NCBI GenBank assembly: GCA_964465065.1
Contig: CAYXHZ010000002.1
Coordinates: forward strand, 1 to 64,000
Direction of reading: 5' to 3'
From: CAYMND01 sp964465065
GTDB taxonomy: Bacteria; Acidobacteriota; Aminicenantia; UBA2199
DNA length: 64,000 bases
Below the pieces are notes generated by a model. The model was not told where the DNA came from and ran no database searches. It saw only the letters and a list, made by a program, of their open reading frames with translations. Below, one piece after another: positions 35,587 to 44,021 of the stretch. Position 1 is the stretch's first letter; every line of letters starts with the position of its first letter. Made by a program: the position numbers and the translations under genes.

Positions 35587-35958
35587 CTATTTGGTCTGCC
35601 AGTCGCCGCTCGGTTCGGCGTTGAAATCGCTGTACCAGGCATCCATCAGCGGGCTGACATGGTAGGCGTTGATTTCGGAGTCGGCTTTCAACCAGTCCTG
35701 TACGGCCTGGCGCTGTTCTTCGCTCACCGATCCGCGGCTCTGGTCAAGCATCACAAAGGCCTGGAACTGGTTGTCCTGACCCTCTTTGGGGAAACCGATG
35801 CACAACAGGCCGTTGGCCTCGATGGCTTTCTCGAGAAACCGTTCCAGCAATTCATAACGTTGCGCTTCGGTTTTATCGGCGGCATAACGGTAGCCCATCA
35901 AGAATCCATACTCGCAAAACTTTCCCAGTCTCAACTTTTTCTGTAAACGTTTTTTCAT
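35587..35958 (-). CDS. yggL: YggL-family (DUF469) 50S ribosome-binding protein
   Basis: The 123-residue protein begins KKRLQKKLRLGKFCEYGFLMGYR and contains ERFLEKAIEANGLLCIGF and SEEQRQAVQDWLKAD, and ends with the MDAWY segment. These align by eye with E. coli YggL (RRLRKKMHIDEFQELGF, IEPNKLAFDG, EEHQAIVRKWL, ELFDVWW). YggL binds the large ribosomal subunit. It is a single-gene unit with its own promoter. Confidence 0.75.
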   Translation of the reverse strand: MKKRLQKKLRLGKFCEYGFLMGYRYAADKTEAQRYELLERFLEKAIEANGLLCIGFPKEGQDNQFQAFVMLDQSRGSVSEEQRQAVQDWLKADSEINAYHVSPLMDAWYSDFNAEPSGDWQTK

Positions 35959-35993
35959 ATTTCACCTGTCATCGTTCATGGTTTTTTTTGAAT

Positions 35994-36022
35994 ATTGTAC
36001 CCGATTTAAGCTTATCTGTCAT
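35994..36022 (-). promoter_or_regulatory. Sigma-70-type promoter for yggL
   Basis: ATGACA (36017-36022), 17 bp, TACAAT (35994-35999) on the minus strand, about 36 bp before the yggL ATG. Confidence 0.65.
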
Positions 36023-36117
36023 CATGATTCAGCGAAAGTTCCGCAAGCGGTCAGAAAATGGGCAAAGGGGGAACAGGAATTCCTGTTCCCCAGATACCGC
36101 ACCGGATGGCTTGGATC

Positions 36118-37374
36118 TTACAGATCGATGGTCAGCGCCATCGAGGCGGCCAGGATATCGATGCCGTGAGTGCCCGGCAAACCGGAACCGCTCATGACTT
36201 GGTTGGCGGCGACCGTCACTTTTTTACCGAAACCATATTCCAGACCGGCGTCGATGGTGATATTGCCCTTGCGGAAGCCGAAACCCAATGTAGCCCAGTT
36301 GTAGGTCGAGGCCGGCAGCAGGATGTTATGGGTATTGTTCTTTTCGCGCAGAGGATTGGGGCACGGATCGTAATAATACCCGCAACGCAGTGCCAGGCTG
36401 TCGCTGACCTGGTATTGAAAACCGAAACGGGTCTGGATTGCATCCTTCCATTGCAATTCGAAACGGTTCACGATGTTGAAATACGCAGCCCAGCCGACGT
36501 CTTCATAGCTGACGGGTATATCCGTCAGTTCGGTCCAGTTGGTGTATTGCAGATCGGCGGTGAAGGTCATTTTGCCGCTGGGGCGGAACGCCACACCGAT
36601 ACCGGCCCAAATCGGCCAGGTGGCTTCCCGTTCGGCCGGAGACTCCTCCGACAGCCCGTACAGGGCCGCACCGGGCATACTGGTGTCACCATTCAGCTTG
36701 ACCTGGAACGGAGTCTTGAAAGTGGCGCCGATAGTGAATTTCTCACTGACTTTATACATACCGCCGAAAGAAAAGCCCACCGCCAGTCCGGTCAGGTCTT
36801 CCTCGTACTGGCCGACAACGGGTCTTTTGATGTTCAGCATGCCGTAGTTGACGTTGATGGACGCTCCCAGCGAGAAACGGTCGCTCAGTTTCACGGCGAT
36901 GGCCGGTGAAATGGTGGCAACTGCCAGAAAGCTTTGCCATTGGTAGGGGCCGCCCTTGCCGGTCGCCTTGGTCAGCATCAGGACGTCGTCACCATTCCAT
37001 TTGGCGCCCAATCCGGAGGGCACGTAACCGTATATCCCCATGACGACTTTATTGCCCGGCAGGGGTTTGAAAAAACCGAAACTGCCGGAAATGTAATGCT
37101 TGACATCCGTCTGGGCGTCGATGCCCAGAAGGTCCATCTGGTAGGTCGAAGTCGGCATGACATCCGTCAGGTACAGCGAGATGGTGGTCTTGTCCATCTG
37201 GATCAAACCGGCCGGGTTCCAGTAGACGGCGCTGAAATCGTCTGCCAAACCGATGAAAGCACCGCCCATGGACAGAGCCTTGGATCCGTTGCTGTTGAGA
37301 TTCAATCCGTTGGCAACCGCCAAGGAAGAACATAAAAATAAAATTACCGTTCCAATGAATGCCGTTCTAATCAT
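36118..37374 (-). CDS. FadL/OmpP1-family outer-membrane transport protein
   Basis: The start at 37374 is chosen because GGAGG lies five bases upstream and it begins a signal peptide (MIRTAFIGTVILFLCSSLAVA). The 418-residue product has the FadL hallmark region just after cleavage (GSKALSMGGAFIGLADDFSAVYWNPAGL), the later YGLSEESPAEREATWP, and a barrel ending in a hydrophobic strand. FadL proteins carry long-chain fatty acids or other hydrophobic compounds across the outer membrane. No fatty-acid degradation genes are near. Confidence 0.9.
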   Translation of the reverse strand: MIRTAFIGTVILFLCSSLAVANGLNLNSNGSKALSMGGAFIGLADDFSAVYWNPAGLIQMDKTTISLYLTDVMPTSTYQMDLLGIDAQTDVKHYISGSFGFFKPLPGNKVVMGIYGYVPSGLGAKWNGDDVLMLTKATGKGGPYQWQSFLAVATISPAIAVKLSDRFSLGASINVNYGMLNIKRPVVGQYEEDLTGLAVGFSFGGMYKVSEKFTIGATFKTPFQVKLNGDTSMPGAALYGLSEESPAEREATWPIWAGIGVAFRPSGKMTFTADLQYTNWTELTDIPVSYEDVGWAAYFNIVNRFELQWKDAIQTRFGFQYQVSDSLALRCGYYYDPCPNPLREKNNTHNILLPASTYNWATLGFGFRKGNITIDAGLEYGFGKKVTVAANQVMSGSGLPGTHGIDILAASMALTIDL

Positions 37375-37403
37375 TTCTGCCTCCATCATTGCAAATTTTG
37401 AAA

Positions 37404-37412
37404 ATTCTACCA
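37404..37412 (-). promoter_or_regulatory. Extended -10 promoter for the FadL-type gene
   Basis: TGGTAGAAT on the minus strand at 37404-37412 is an extended -10 box, about 30 bp before the ATG. The -35 region is weak. Confidence 0.4.
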
Positions 37413-37526
37413 TGTTTTCCAGTTTTTTTCTCCGGGCATGCCGACATAGTCAAAAAATAGACAGAGGACTTGTTGGCCGGGCCATGCTGTCTACGCGGAT
37501 AATGCAAGCACTTTTTTACCTGATTA

Positions 37527-37535
37527 TGGTATAAA
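37527..37535 (+). promoter_or_regulatory. Extended -10 promoter for metF
   Basis: TGGTATAAA at 37527-37535 lies 24 bp before the metF ATG. No clear -35 box is seen. Confidence 0.45.
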
Positions 37536-37559
37536 CGAATCAGCTGACCAGGAGGAACG

Positions 37560-38435
37560 ATGAACTTCAAAGACATATGGCAGAAAAAAAAGCCGTCGAT
37601 TTCTTTTGAATTTTATCCGGCCCAGACCGAAAAAGGAACTATCAAGCTGCAAAGCACCATTATGGAGCTGCTGGTTCTGCAACCCGACTTCCTGTCGGTG
37701 ACCTTCGGCGCCGGTGGCTCTTCGCGCCAAGGTTCTCTGGAATTGCTCCAATTCATGAAGAAAAGGACCGATATCCCGCTGACTGGATACCTGGCCGCCT
37801 ACGGACTCAGCCGGGAAGAGCTCGGAGAAAGCGCCAGCCGCTACCAGTCAGAAGGCATCGACGCACTGTTCGCCATCCGCGGCGACGTACCGCAGGAGGA
37901 CCCGATGCCGCCTCACCCGCAGGGATGTCCATACGCCGTCGATCTCCTCCGGCTCATCCGGCAACACACCACGATCCCCGTCGGCGTGGCCGCCTACCCG
38001 GAAGGTCACTTTCAAGCCCACAGCAAGCAGGACGACTGGCGCAGACTGGTCGAAAAGATCAACGCCGGCGCCGATTTCGTCATCACGCAGTATTTCTATG
38101 ACAACGGCGATTTTTACGCTCTGCGCGATTACCTGCGGCAGCAAGGCGTCAGTCAGCCCATCCTGGCCGGCATCATGCCCATCTACAACGTCAAGCTGAC
38201 CCATGCGCTGGCCGAACGCTGCGGAGCCCGGATACCGGAGCATATCGAAAAAAAACTGGCCGCCATCCCGGCGGAAGACAAAGAGGCCCTGAACGGCCTG
38301 GGAGTGGAACTGGCGGTCGCTCAATGCCGTGATCTTCTGAACAACGGTGTCGACGGCCTGCATTTTTACACCATGGACCGCAGCCAGTCGGTCAGCGCCA
38401 TCCTGGAGAAACTCGGAAATACCGGGATCGTCTGA
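37560..38435 (+). CDS. metF: Methylenetetrahydrofolate reductase
   Basis: The 291-residue TIM-barrel flavoprotein has the family features: an N-terminal SFEFYPAQTEKG (usually SFEFFPPKT, with the catalytic Glu), FLSVTFGAGGSSR, ALFAIRGDVPQ and DFVITQYFYDN. It reduces 5,10-methylene-THF to 5-methyl-THF for methionine synthesis. GGAGG precedes the ATG. It is slightly longer than average but intact. Confidence 0.94.
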   Translation: MNFKDIWQKKKPSISFEFYPAQTEKGTIKLQSTIMELLVLQPDFLSVTFGAGGSSRQGSLELLQFMKKRTDIPLTGYLAAYGLSREELGESASRYQSEGIDALFAIRGDVPQEDPMPPHPQGCPYAVDLLRLIRQHTTIPVGVAAYPEGHFQAHSKQDDWRRLVEKINAGADFVITQYFYDNGDFYALRDYLRQQGVSQPILAGIMPIYNVKLTHALAERCGARIPEHIEKKLAAIPAEDKEALNGLGVELAVAQCRDLLNNGVDGLHFYTMDRSQSVSAILEKLGNTGIV

Positions 38436-38453
38436 AAAAATGGCAAAATTGCA

Positions 38454-38482
38454 TTGTTCCGTTTTTCCGGATTGTCTATAAT
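38454..38482 (+). promoter_or_regulatory. Sigma-70-type promoter for the small barrel gene
   Basis: TTGTTC (38454-38459), 17 bp, and a perfect TATAAT (38477-38482), with about 40 nt of leader. Confidence 0.8.
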
Positions 38483-38528
38483 GTGTCTCTCTGACACGCA
38501 ACGCGAACAAACAAAAATGGAGGACTCC

Positions 38529-38999
38529 ATGAATCGTATGAAAATGCTGCTGCTGGCTGCGTTGATCCTGTTCTCCGTGTCCGGTTTATCGGCCATGGAA
38601 AGTGAAGCGGAATTCTATTTTCAGGGTGGCACACTGACTCCCGACAACTTCGATTTCGCCTACTTCTGGGCCATCGCCGGCTTCAACCTGAACTGGAAAA
38701 TCGGCGACATCATCATGATCACCCCCGAGTGTTTCTTTGTGGTTCAGGATCTCAAATTCAATTCCGTGCAGTTGGCACCCGCACTCATCGCCAATGTCAG
38801 GCTGGGCAATTTCTTCATCGGCGCCGGACCGACCAAGTGGTACAAGCTGGGCTCTGAATCCATCACCAGCGACATGATGCTCAAAATCAACGTCGGTCTG
38901 ACCAAATACCGCATGATCTACACCCTGTTTGCCGTGGTCGATTTCAACAACGAAGACTACAGCTCCATGCTCGGGGTGAAGCTGGGCTTCAGTTTCTAG
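38529..38999 (+). CDS. Small exported protein, probably an outer-membrane barrel
   Basis: The ATG at 38529 follows GGAGG by five bases and starts a signal peptide (MNRMKMLLLAALILFSVSGLSA). The mature part of about 130 residues has strand-like alternation (AEFYFQGGTLTPDNFDFAYFW, FNLNWKIGDIIMITPECFF, LIANVRLGNFFIGAGPTKWY) and ends LGVKLGFSF with a terminal Phe, as expected for a 6-8-strand barrel. I do not recognise the family. It has a strong promoter. Its end overlaps that of mutY by 11 bp. Confidence 0.65.
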   Translation: MNRMKMLLLAALILFSVSGLSAMESEAEFYFQGGTLTPDNFDFAYFWAIAGFNLNWKIGDIIMITPECFFVVQDLKFNSVQLAPALIANVRLGNFFIGAGPTKWYKLGSESITSDMMLKINVGLTKYRMIYTLFAVVDFNNEDYSSMLGVKLGFSF

Positions 39000-40071
39000 C
39001 GTCGAGCAAACGGAAAATCCGCTGGTTGGCGGCTGGAAAAGCGAAGTTCTCCCTCTCTTCACGCTCCAGCCAGTGCAGAGGCTGTCCCATAAGCGCCTGT
39101 GGTGAGCCGGACACGATCCGGCCGATAAAGGCATGCACTTCGATTTCGAAATGGGTGTAGACATGCCGGAAAGGCGGCAAGGCCGTCTCGGCTTCGAAAT
39201 CGCAACCTATTTCTTCCCGACATTCCCGGATCAAGGCCTGATCCGGGGATTCTCCTTCCTTCAGTTTACCGCCGGGGAATTCCCAGAGTCCACCCAGATG
39301 ACCGTCCGCTTTCCGTTTCTGGATCAGAATTCGCCGGCCATCGCGGATGACAGCCAGGGCAACGGTGTACAGCGGCCGGACGGGGCGTACCCTGCGTTGC
39401 GGATATTGATGCTGAAGCTGCCGCATAGAGGCGAAACAGTCATGGTTAAGCGGGCAGTCCCTGCACAGCCATGCCCGGCTCTTACAGACAATAGCCCCGA
39501 GTTCCATCATGGCCTGGTTGAAATCGCCGCTGCGCGCTTGGGTCATGTCCTTCTCGATGCGCTCCCGCAGCCACCGTTTCCGCGGTACGCTGAATACGGG
39601 GGTTCTGATGCCCCAGAAGCGGCTGGCAACCCGGATGACGTTGCCGTCCAGGACCGCATGCGGACGATTGAAAGCGATGCTGAGCACTGCGGCGGCGATG
39701 TAATCACCCACTCCCGGCAAGGCCCGGAAGGCCTGCCAATCATCTGGAATCCGACCGTTGTGCCGCTGTAAAACCAGACAGGCGGCCCGGTGCAGATTGT
39801 GGGCCCGTTGGTAATAACCGAGTCCCTGCCACAGACGCAGGACCGCGTCGGGATGCGCCTGGGCCAGGGTCTTCAGATCCGGGAAACAGACCGTGAACCG
39901 TTCGAAGTACGGGATGACGGTTTCCACCCGGGTCTGCTGCAGCATGACTTCCGACACCCAGATCCGGTACGGATCAGTGTCGCTGCGCCAAGGCATGGTC
40001 CGGCGCTGCATATCGAACCAGGTCAACAGCGCTGTAGCGGGCAGTTTCCGTTCCAGTTGCATGGCGTCCAT
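38989..40071 (-). CDS. mutY: A/G-specific adenine glycosylase
   Basis: I start at the ATG at 40071, which has GGAG eight bases upstream; the longer frame is mostly a shadow of the divergent gene. The 360-residue protein has the catalytic Glu in SEVMLQQTRVETV, the HhH motif LPGVGDYIAAA, the catalytic Asp in VLDGNVIRV, and a C-x6-C-x2-C-x5-C [4Fe-4S] cluster (CKSRAWLCRDCPLNHDC). A C-terminal NUDIX-type domain (about 225-350) reads 8-oxoG. It removes A opposite 8-oxoG. Confidence 0.96.
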   Translation of the reverse strand: MDAMQLERKLPATALLTWFDMQRRTMPWRSDTDPYRIWVSEVMLQQTRVETVIPYFERFTVCFPDLKTLAQAHPDAVLRLWQGLGYYQRAHNLHRAACLVLQRHNGRIPDDWQAFRALPGVGDYIAAAVLSIAFNRPHAVLDGNVIRVASRFWGIRTPVFSVPRKRWLRERIEKDMTQARSGDFNQAMMELGAIVCKSRAWLCRDCPLNHDCFASMRQLQHQYPQRRVRPVRPLYTVALAVIRDGRRILIQKRKADGHLGGLWEFPGGKLKEGESPDQALIRECREEIGCDFEAETALPPFRHVYTHFEIEVHAFIGRIVSGSPQALMGQPLHWLEREERENFAFPAANQRIFRLLDARN

Positions 40072-40098
40072 TTTATCGACTCCGAAACGAGGACTGTG

Positions 40099-40127
40099 AT
40101 TGTATAGTCCGACTGCCAAGCTGTCAA
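40099..40127 (-). promoter_or_regulatory. Sigma-70-type promoter for mutY
   Basis: TTGACA (40122-40127), 17 bp, TACAAT (40099-40104) on the minus strand, 27 bp before the ATG. Confidence 0.8.
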
Positions 40128-40171
40128 CTGGAAGTTTTTCGGACCGCTTCGCTTGCAATGAATCCGACGAT

Positions 40172-40214
40172 GGTGTACACCTAATATTCAAAGCATAACA
40201 ATCGGGTGCACACC
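40172..40214. promoter_or_regulatory. Pair of 10-bp palindromic operator-like sites
   Basis: GGTGTACACC (40172-40181, a perfect palindrome) and GGTGCACACC (40205-40214, one base different) are spaced exactly 33 bp apart, about three helical turns. They end 4 bp before the start codon of the amidotransferase gene. This looks like a double binding site for a dimeric regulator on one DNA face. The regulator is not identified. Confidence 0.5.
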
Positions 40215-40218
40215 AGAC

Positions 40219-40944
40219 ATGATGAAACAGTTGTTGATATTGAAAAACGGTCCAGCGCCGAACGAAATACGCCCTTTTTACGGTAACTTCGAAGATCATT
40301 TCCTGCGGGCCATCAATCTGACCCGGCACGAAGCCCAGATCATCGACATGACGAACAAGCCGGTTCTGCCGAAATGGGAGCGCATCGCCGCCGTCATCAT
40401 CTGCGGCTCTTTGAGCATGATCACCGACCGCGAGCCCTGGATGGAACTCGAAGCCGCCTGGATCCGGCAAGCTGTCAGCGCCGAAATCCCGCTGCTGGGT
40501 ATCTGTTTCGGACATCAGCTGCTGGCCTACGCCCTGGGCGGCAAGGTCGCCGACAATCCCCATGGCCCGGAAATCGGTACCGTCGCCGTCCACCTGACCC
40601 CGCACGCCGATGATGATTTTCTGTTCATGGGGATGTCCTCTCCCCTGGCCGTACAGGCGGCCCACAGCCAATCGGTCACGGAAATCCCCCGCAACGCCGT
40701 TCTGCTCGCCGGCAACGAACACGACGTGCATCAGGCATTCCGGATCGGAGACTGCGCCTGGGGACTGCAGTTTCACCCAGAATTCGATGTCGATATCTGC
40801 CGGGCACTGATCATTTCCAACCGTGATCAGTTGCTGGAGAAGGGTCAGGACCCCAACTCCCTGCTGTCCCGTTGCCGTGAAACCCCCCACTCGGCCGATA
40901 TCATGCGGCGCTTCGCCCTTCTTTTCCGTAAGGAAATTCAATGA
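40219..40944 (+). CDS. Class I glutamine amidotransferase (GuaA/GAT1-like)
   Basis: The 241-residue protein has the GAT1 catalytic triad: nucleophile Cys in LLGICFGHQLLAYALGG, and His and Glu in LQFHPEFD. It lacks a synthetase domain. Such stand-alone proteins include gamma-glutamyl-peptide hydrolases and GMP synthase-like amidotransferases; the substrate cannot be told. No Shine-Dalgarno is seen. Its stop overlaps the PqqD-like start by 4 bp (ATGA), which links it to the RRE protein and peptidase that follow. Confidence 0.85.
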   Translation: MMKQLLILKNGPAPNEIRPFYGNFEDHFLRAINLTRHEAQIIDMTNKPVLPKWERIAAVIICGSLSMITDREPWMELEAAWIRQAVSAEIPLLGICFGHQLLAYALGGKVADNPHGPEIGTVAVHLTPHADDDFLFMGMSSPLAVQAAHSQSVTEIPRNAVLLAGNEHDVHQAFRIGDCAWGLQFHPEFDVDICRALIISNRDQLLEKGQDPNSLLSRCRETPHSADIMRRFALLFRKEIQ

Positions 40945-41237
40945 ACCAGCCAACGATACCGAACGATTCGCCGTTGCAGCAGAATCCGGATGTCATCCTG
41001 CGCCCGGACGAGCCGGGCGGACCGATGCTGTTCAACCCCGATAACAGCGTGATGCGTATTCTCAACGAAACCGGTCTGCAGGTCTGGACGCTCTGTCGGC
41101 AACCGATCACGTTCACCGAGCTGTCGACCCGTTTTCTTCAGGAATACGACAACCCGGATCGCAACCAGGTGGAGAACGACCTTCGCCTGTACCTGCAGGA
41201 GATGATCAAACAGGGATTTATCGGCATCCTGTGCTGA
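40941..41237 (+). CDS. Stand-alone PqqD-like RiPP recognition element
   Basis: The 98-residue protein fits the PqqD winged-helix pattern: NPDVILRPDEPGG.MLFNPDN..VMRILNETGLQVWTLC, then TFTELSTRFLQEY and a last helix VENDLRLYLQEMIKQGFIG. PqqD domains bind leader peptides of ribosomally made natural products, and similar stand-alone copies occur in polysaccharide and peptide loci. It is coupled to the amidotransferase by a 4-bp overlap and is followed within 13 bp by an S26-type peptidase. No radical SAM enzyme is present. Confidence 0.75.
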   Translation: MNQPTIPNDSPLQQNPDVILRPDEPGGPMLFNPDNSVMRILNETGLQVWTLCRQPITFTELSTRFLQEYDNPDRNQVENDLRLYLQEMIKQGFIGILC

Positions 41238-41250
41238 TCATACCGTCATC

Positions 41251-41889
41251 ATGCCCACCGCTCGCAGCACCACGACTCCACCCCGGTTGCAAACCTATTT
41301 CAAGGGCCGGAGCATGCGCGGCGTGTTCCGCACCGGCGATCGCCTGACTGTCCAGCCCTGTTCCATCCAGGAACTCGCGCCCGGCGACATCATCGTATTC
41401 GCATACGAAGGCCAGGACATCGTGCACCGGATCGTCGAGCACCAGGGCGATCGGCTCATCACTTGCGGCGATTCCAACCCGGCCTTAGACCCCCAGGCGG
41501 TTTTACCGGAACAGATCAGGGGCATAGTGTCTCTGCGTTGTCGTCACCAGACCATCAGCCCGGTCCGCAACGGGGTTGCCGGACTCAGGCAATGGCGCAG
41601 AAACCAGCGTCTCTGGCAGACTTTTTTTGTCATCAACCGCCTGCTGAACCGTATCTTCGCACCCGGATCGCTTTCCTGGATCTACCGGATCACCCCCACC
41701 CTGCTCAGACTGGAAAGCCAATCCGAGTATAAAATCGTCCACTGCGGCAGAACCATCGGCCGTTTCGACCCGACCAGCGGCAGTTACCATTTTCGCAAAC
41801 CATGGTCGCTGTTCGTCTCGCGCCGTTTTGTCCGCGAACGGTTGCGCGTCTCCAACTCAAACGACAAGAACAACGAGCCCCCGACATGA
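41251..41889 (+). CDS. S26-type signal peptidase-like protein
   Basis: The 212-residue protein has the S26 core in residues 10-95: the Ser-Met of KGRSMRGVFRTGD, the LAPGDIIVFAY strand, VHRIVEH, and the CGDSN motif. The histidine in VHRIV stands where bacterial LepB has its lysine, which is the SipW/ER type. There is no obvious N-terminal membrane anchor, and the C-terminal 110 residues are basic with one hydrophobic patch (FFVINRLLNRIFAPGSLSWIY). With the PqqD-like protein next door it could cleave a leader peptide. Its stop overlaps the EamA gene start (ATGA). Confidence 0.7.
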   Translation: MPTARSTTTPPRLQTYFKGRSMRGVFRTGDRLTVQPCSIQELAPGDIIVFAYEGQDIVHRIVEHQGDRLITCGDSNPALDPQAVLPEQIRGIVSLRCRHQTISPVRNGVAGLRQWRRNQRLWQTFFVINRLLNRIFAPGSLSWIYRITPTLLRLESQSEYKIVHCGRTIGRFDPTSGSYHFRKPWSLFVSRRFVRERLRVSNSNDKNNEPPT

Positions 41890-42761
41890 GCACGAAAGCC
41901 CGCATCGCCCTTCTGTTCACCTGCTTTTTTTGGGCAATCTCCTTTGTTGCCAGCAAATCCGCGCTGCAATACTTTCCGCCGATCACCGTCGTCACCCTGC
42001 GCATGATCGTATCATCGCTCTGTTTCGTACTGCTGTTTCTGCGGAAACGGCCGCACATTCCCTACCGCCGCATGTGGCCGTCCCTGCTGCTGCTTTCTCT
42101 CTTCGGCACCGGCCTGCACTACACCGTGCAAACCTACGGACTGACTCTGACCAGCGCCGCCAACGCCGGCGTGTACGCCGTCACCTCGCCGATCACCATC
42201 AGCGTCATCGCCTGGATTTTTTTACATGAACGCTTGAGTTCCCGTAAGCTTTTCGGTATGCTCCTGGCCCTGTTCGGCGTTCTGCTGGTCATCGGCCCCG
42301 AGCAGATCCGTAATTTTTCCATAGCGGGGCATCTCCTGGGCGATCTGCTGGTCATCGCCAGCATATTCATGTGGGGCGTATTCACCGTCCTCAGCAAGCA
42401 CTACGGTTCCAGCCTGCCCGCCCTGTCTCTGACCGCGGCCATCACCTTCCTGGGCACAGCCATGATGCTGCCCTTCGGGATCACGGAAATCTGCAATGCC
42501 CCGACCGTCATGGAAAGTGCGCCTTGGCAAGCCTGGCTGGCCATCCTGTTTCTGGGCGTCACCTGTTCGTTTCTGGCCACACTGCTGTACCTCTACGCCC
42601 TCCAGGGCAGCGAATCCCAGAAAGTGGGCACCTACCTGTACACCATTCCGCCGATGACCCAGTTGGCCGCTTTTCTCATCTTGGGCGAGGCCATCGCCGG
42701 CCTGGCCATCGTGGGCATGATCCTGGTCCTGACCGGTGTCTGGATGACGGAAAAGGGCTGA
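41886..42761 (+). CDS. EamA-family (DMT) transporter
   Basis: The start at 41886 makes a 4-bp overlap with the peptidase gene. The 291-residue product has ten hydrophobic helices in two five-helix EamA repeats. Each repeat has typical features: FTCFFWAISFVASKSAL at the first helix, LTSAANAGVYAVTSPI after helix 3-4, and KVGTYLYTIPPMTQLAAFLILGE in the second half. DMT carriers export small metabolites or amino acids. In this operon it could export a product of the preceding genes. Confidence 0.88.
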   Translation: MSTKARIALLFTCFFWAISFVASKSALQYFPPITVVTLRMIVSSLCFVLLFLRKRPHIPYRRMWPSLLLLSLFGTGLHYTVQTYGLTLTSAANAGVYAVTSPITISVIAWIFLHERLSSRKLFGMLLALFGVLLVIGPEQIRNFSIAGHLLGDLLVIASIFMWGVFTVLSKHYGSSLPALSLTAAITFLGTAMMLPFGITEICNAPTVMESAPWQAWLAILFLGVTCSFLATLLYLYALQGSESQKVGTYLYTIPPMTQLAAFLILGEAIAGLAIVGMILVLTGVWMTEKG

Positions 42762-42770
42762 AGGCTCGCG

Positions 42771-43925
42771 ATGGCCATTCTGGTTTTTTTTCCTTACCTC
42801 CCCTACCCGAGCTATCACAGCGGCGCCAGCGCACTGGTGTACCAGCTGCTGTCCCGACTCGGCCGGCAGGAGGAAGTCGACTTGGTGGTTTTTGAACACC
42901 CGGGAATCTGTCAACGCGATGTGGACCATGTCAGAAGCCGGGTCGACAATCTGTTCATTCTGCCGTTCTCCATTCCGGGTCAGCGTCGATGCCTGATCCG
43001 GCATTTCCTGAAAATGTCACCGGTCGGCCCTTCGCTGCGCCGGCACATCAAGTCTCTTCTTGACAAGAAAAACTACCGAAAAATCATATGTGCGTCGTAT
43101 CTGTCGACCATCATCATCGGCCGGAAATATGCCGACAGAACCATCGCGCTTCCCATCGACGCCTTTTCCCGCCTGCACCGACAATTGTCCCGGACAACGG
43201 CGCAGAAATCCGAACAGTTGAAACATCGCTTCAGCGCCAGACTGTTCGCCCATTTCGAAAAGAGCGAATTGCATCTTTTCAGCAAGTCGCTGCTGGTTTC
43301 CTCCCAGGATTGCCGCTATTTGAACCGTCTCAATCGTCAGCTGAAATGCGAGGCCATTCCATTGGGGATAGAGTCACAGCGTTTTCAGGCAGGTCTGGAA
43401 AAACGCGAGCCGTTCAGCCTGCTGTTTACCGGAAATTTCGCCTATCTGCCCAACCATCAGGCCGCACTGTACCTCTTGCAACTGATCATGCCCCGTCTGA
43501 GCGCTCTGAATTCCGAGATCCGTCTGTACCTGGTCGGCATTCACCCCAGTCGGGAAATGCTGACTTACCGCAATCATCAGGTCATCATCCCGGGCTACGA
43601 GGACGACATCGATCGCTTCTACCGCACTTGCCAATTGTTCATCTGCCCGCTGCTCTGCGGAACCGGCATCAAAAACAAAATCCTCGAGGCCGGCGCCGCC
43701 GGAATGCCGATCCTGGCCTCTCCGCTGAGCCTGGAGGGTCTCGACCTGGACCGGAACGTTTTCCAGACCGCCCGGAACGCCGACGAATACTGCAGTAAAG
43801 CCATGACTCTGCTGACCGACCCGTTTCAGTGCCAAAAGCTGGGATCACTCGGCCGGGCGCAGATCACCAGCCGCTACGACTGGAAAAACCTGATCGGCCG
43901 GTTCGCCGATACCATCCTCTCCTGA
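42771..43925 (+). CDS. GT4-type glycosyltransferase
   Basis: The 384-residue GT-B protein begins with FPYLPYPSYHSGAS, has the mid-protein LLFTGNFAYLPNHQAALYLL found in many GT4 enzymes, and the donor-site region CPLLCGTGIKNKILEAGAAGMPILAS with the catalytic Glu. It transfers a sugar from a nucleotide donor; the sugar and acceptor are unknown. It lies 9 bp after the EamA gene and ends the putative operon before a hairpin with a T-run. Confidence 0.85.
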   Translation: MAILVFFPYLPYPSYHSGASALVYQLLSRLGRQEEVDLVVFEHPGICQRDVDHVRSRVDNLFILPFSIPGQRRCLIRHFLKMSPVGPSLRRHIKSLLDKKNYRKIICASYLSTIIIGRKYADRTIALPIDAFSRLHRQLSRTTAQKSEQLKHRFSARLFAHFEKSELHLFSKSLLVSSQDCRYLNRLNRQLKCEAIPLGIESQRFQAGLEKREPFSLLFTGNFAYLPNHQAALYLLQLIMPRLSALNSEIRLYLVGIHPSREMLTYRNHQVIIPGYEDDIDRFYRTCQLFICPLLCGTGIKNKILEAGAAGMPILASPLSLEGLDLDRNVFQTARNADEYCSKAMTLLTDPFQCQKLGSLGRAQITSRYDWKNLIGRFADTILS

Positions 43926-43928
43926 CAA

Positions 43929-43965
43929 CCCCCGCAACTTTCATGCGTCGGGGAAATGTGTTTTT
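43929..43965 (+). terminator. Possible terminator after the glycosyltransferase gene
   Basis: CCC-CGCA can pair with TGCG and GGG across a 7-nt loop with a 3-nt bulge, followed within a few bases by five T (43961-43965). Confidence 0.4.
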
Positions 43966-43989
43966 CCGGAAGATTCGAGCCAAATTACA

Positions 43990-43998
43990 TGCTATTAT
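43990..43998 (+). promoter_or_regulatory. Extended -10 promoter for the deformylase-like gene
   Basis: TGCTATTAT at 43990-43998 lies 23 bp before the ATG at 44022. The -35 region is unclear. Confidence 0.4.
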
Positions 43999-44021
43999 TA
44001 TGGCAAGGCAAGGAGAAAAGA

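Noticed and set aside
40071..40941. RiPP precursor gene near the PqqD-like protein
   Set aside because: I found no short frame with a ribosome site and a plausible leader/core in the non-coding gaps around 40.1 kb and 43.9 kb.
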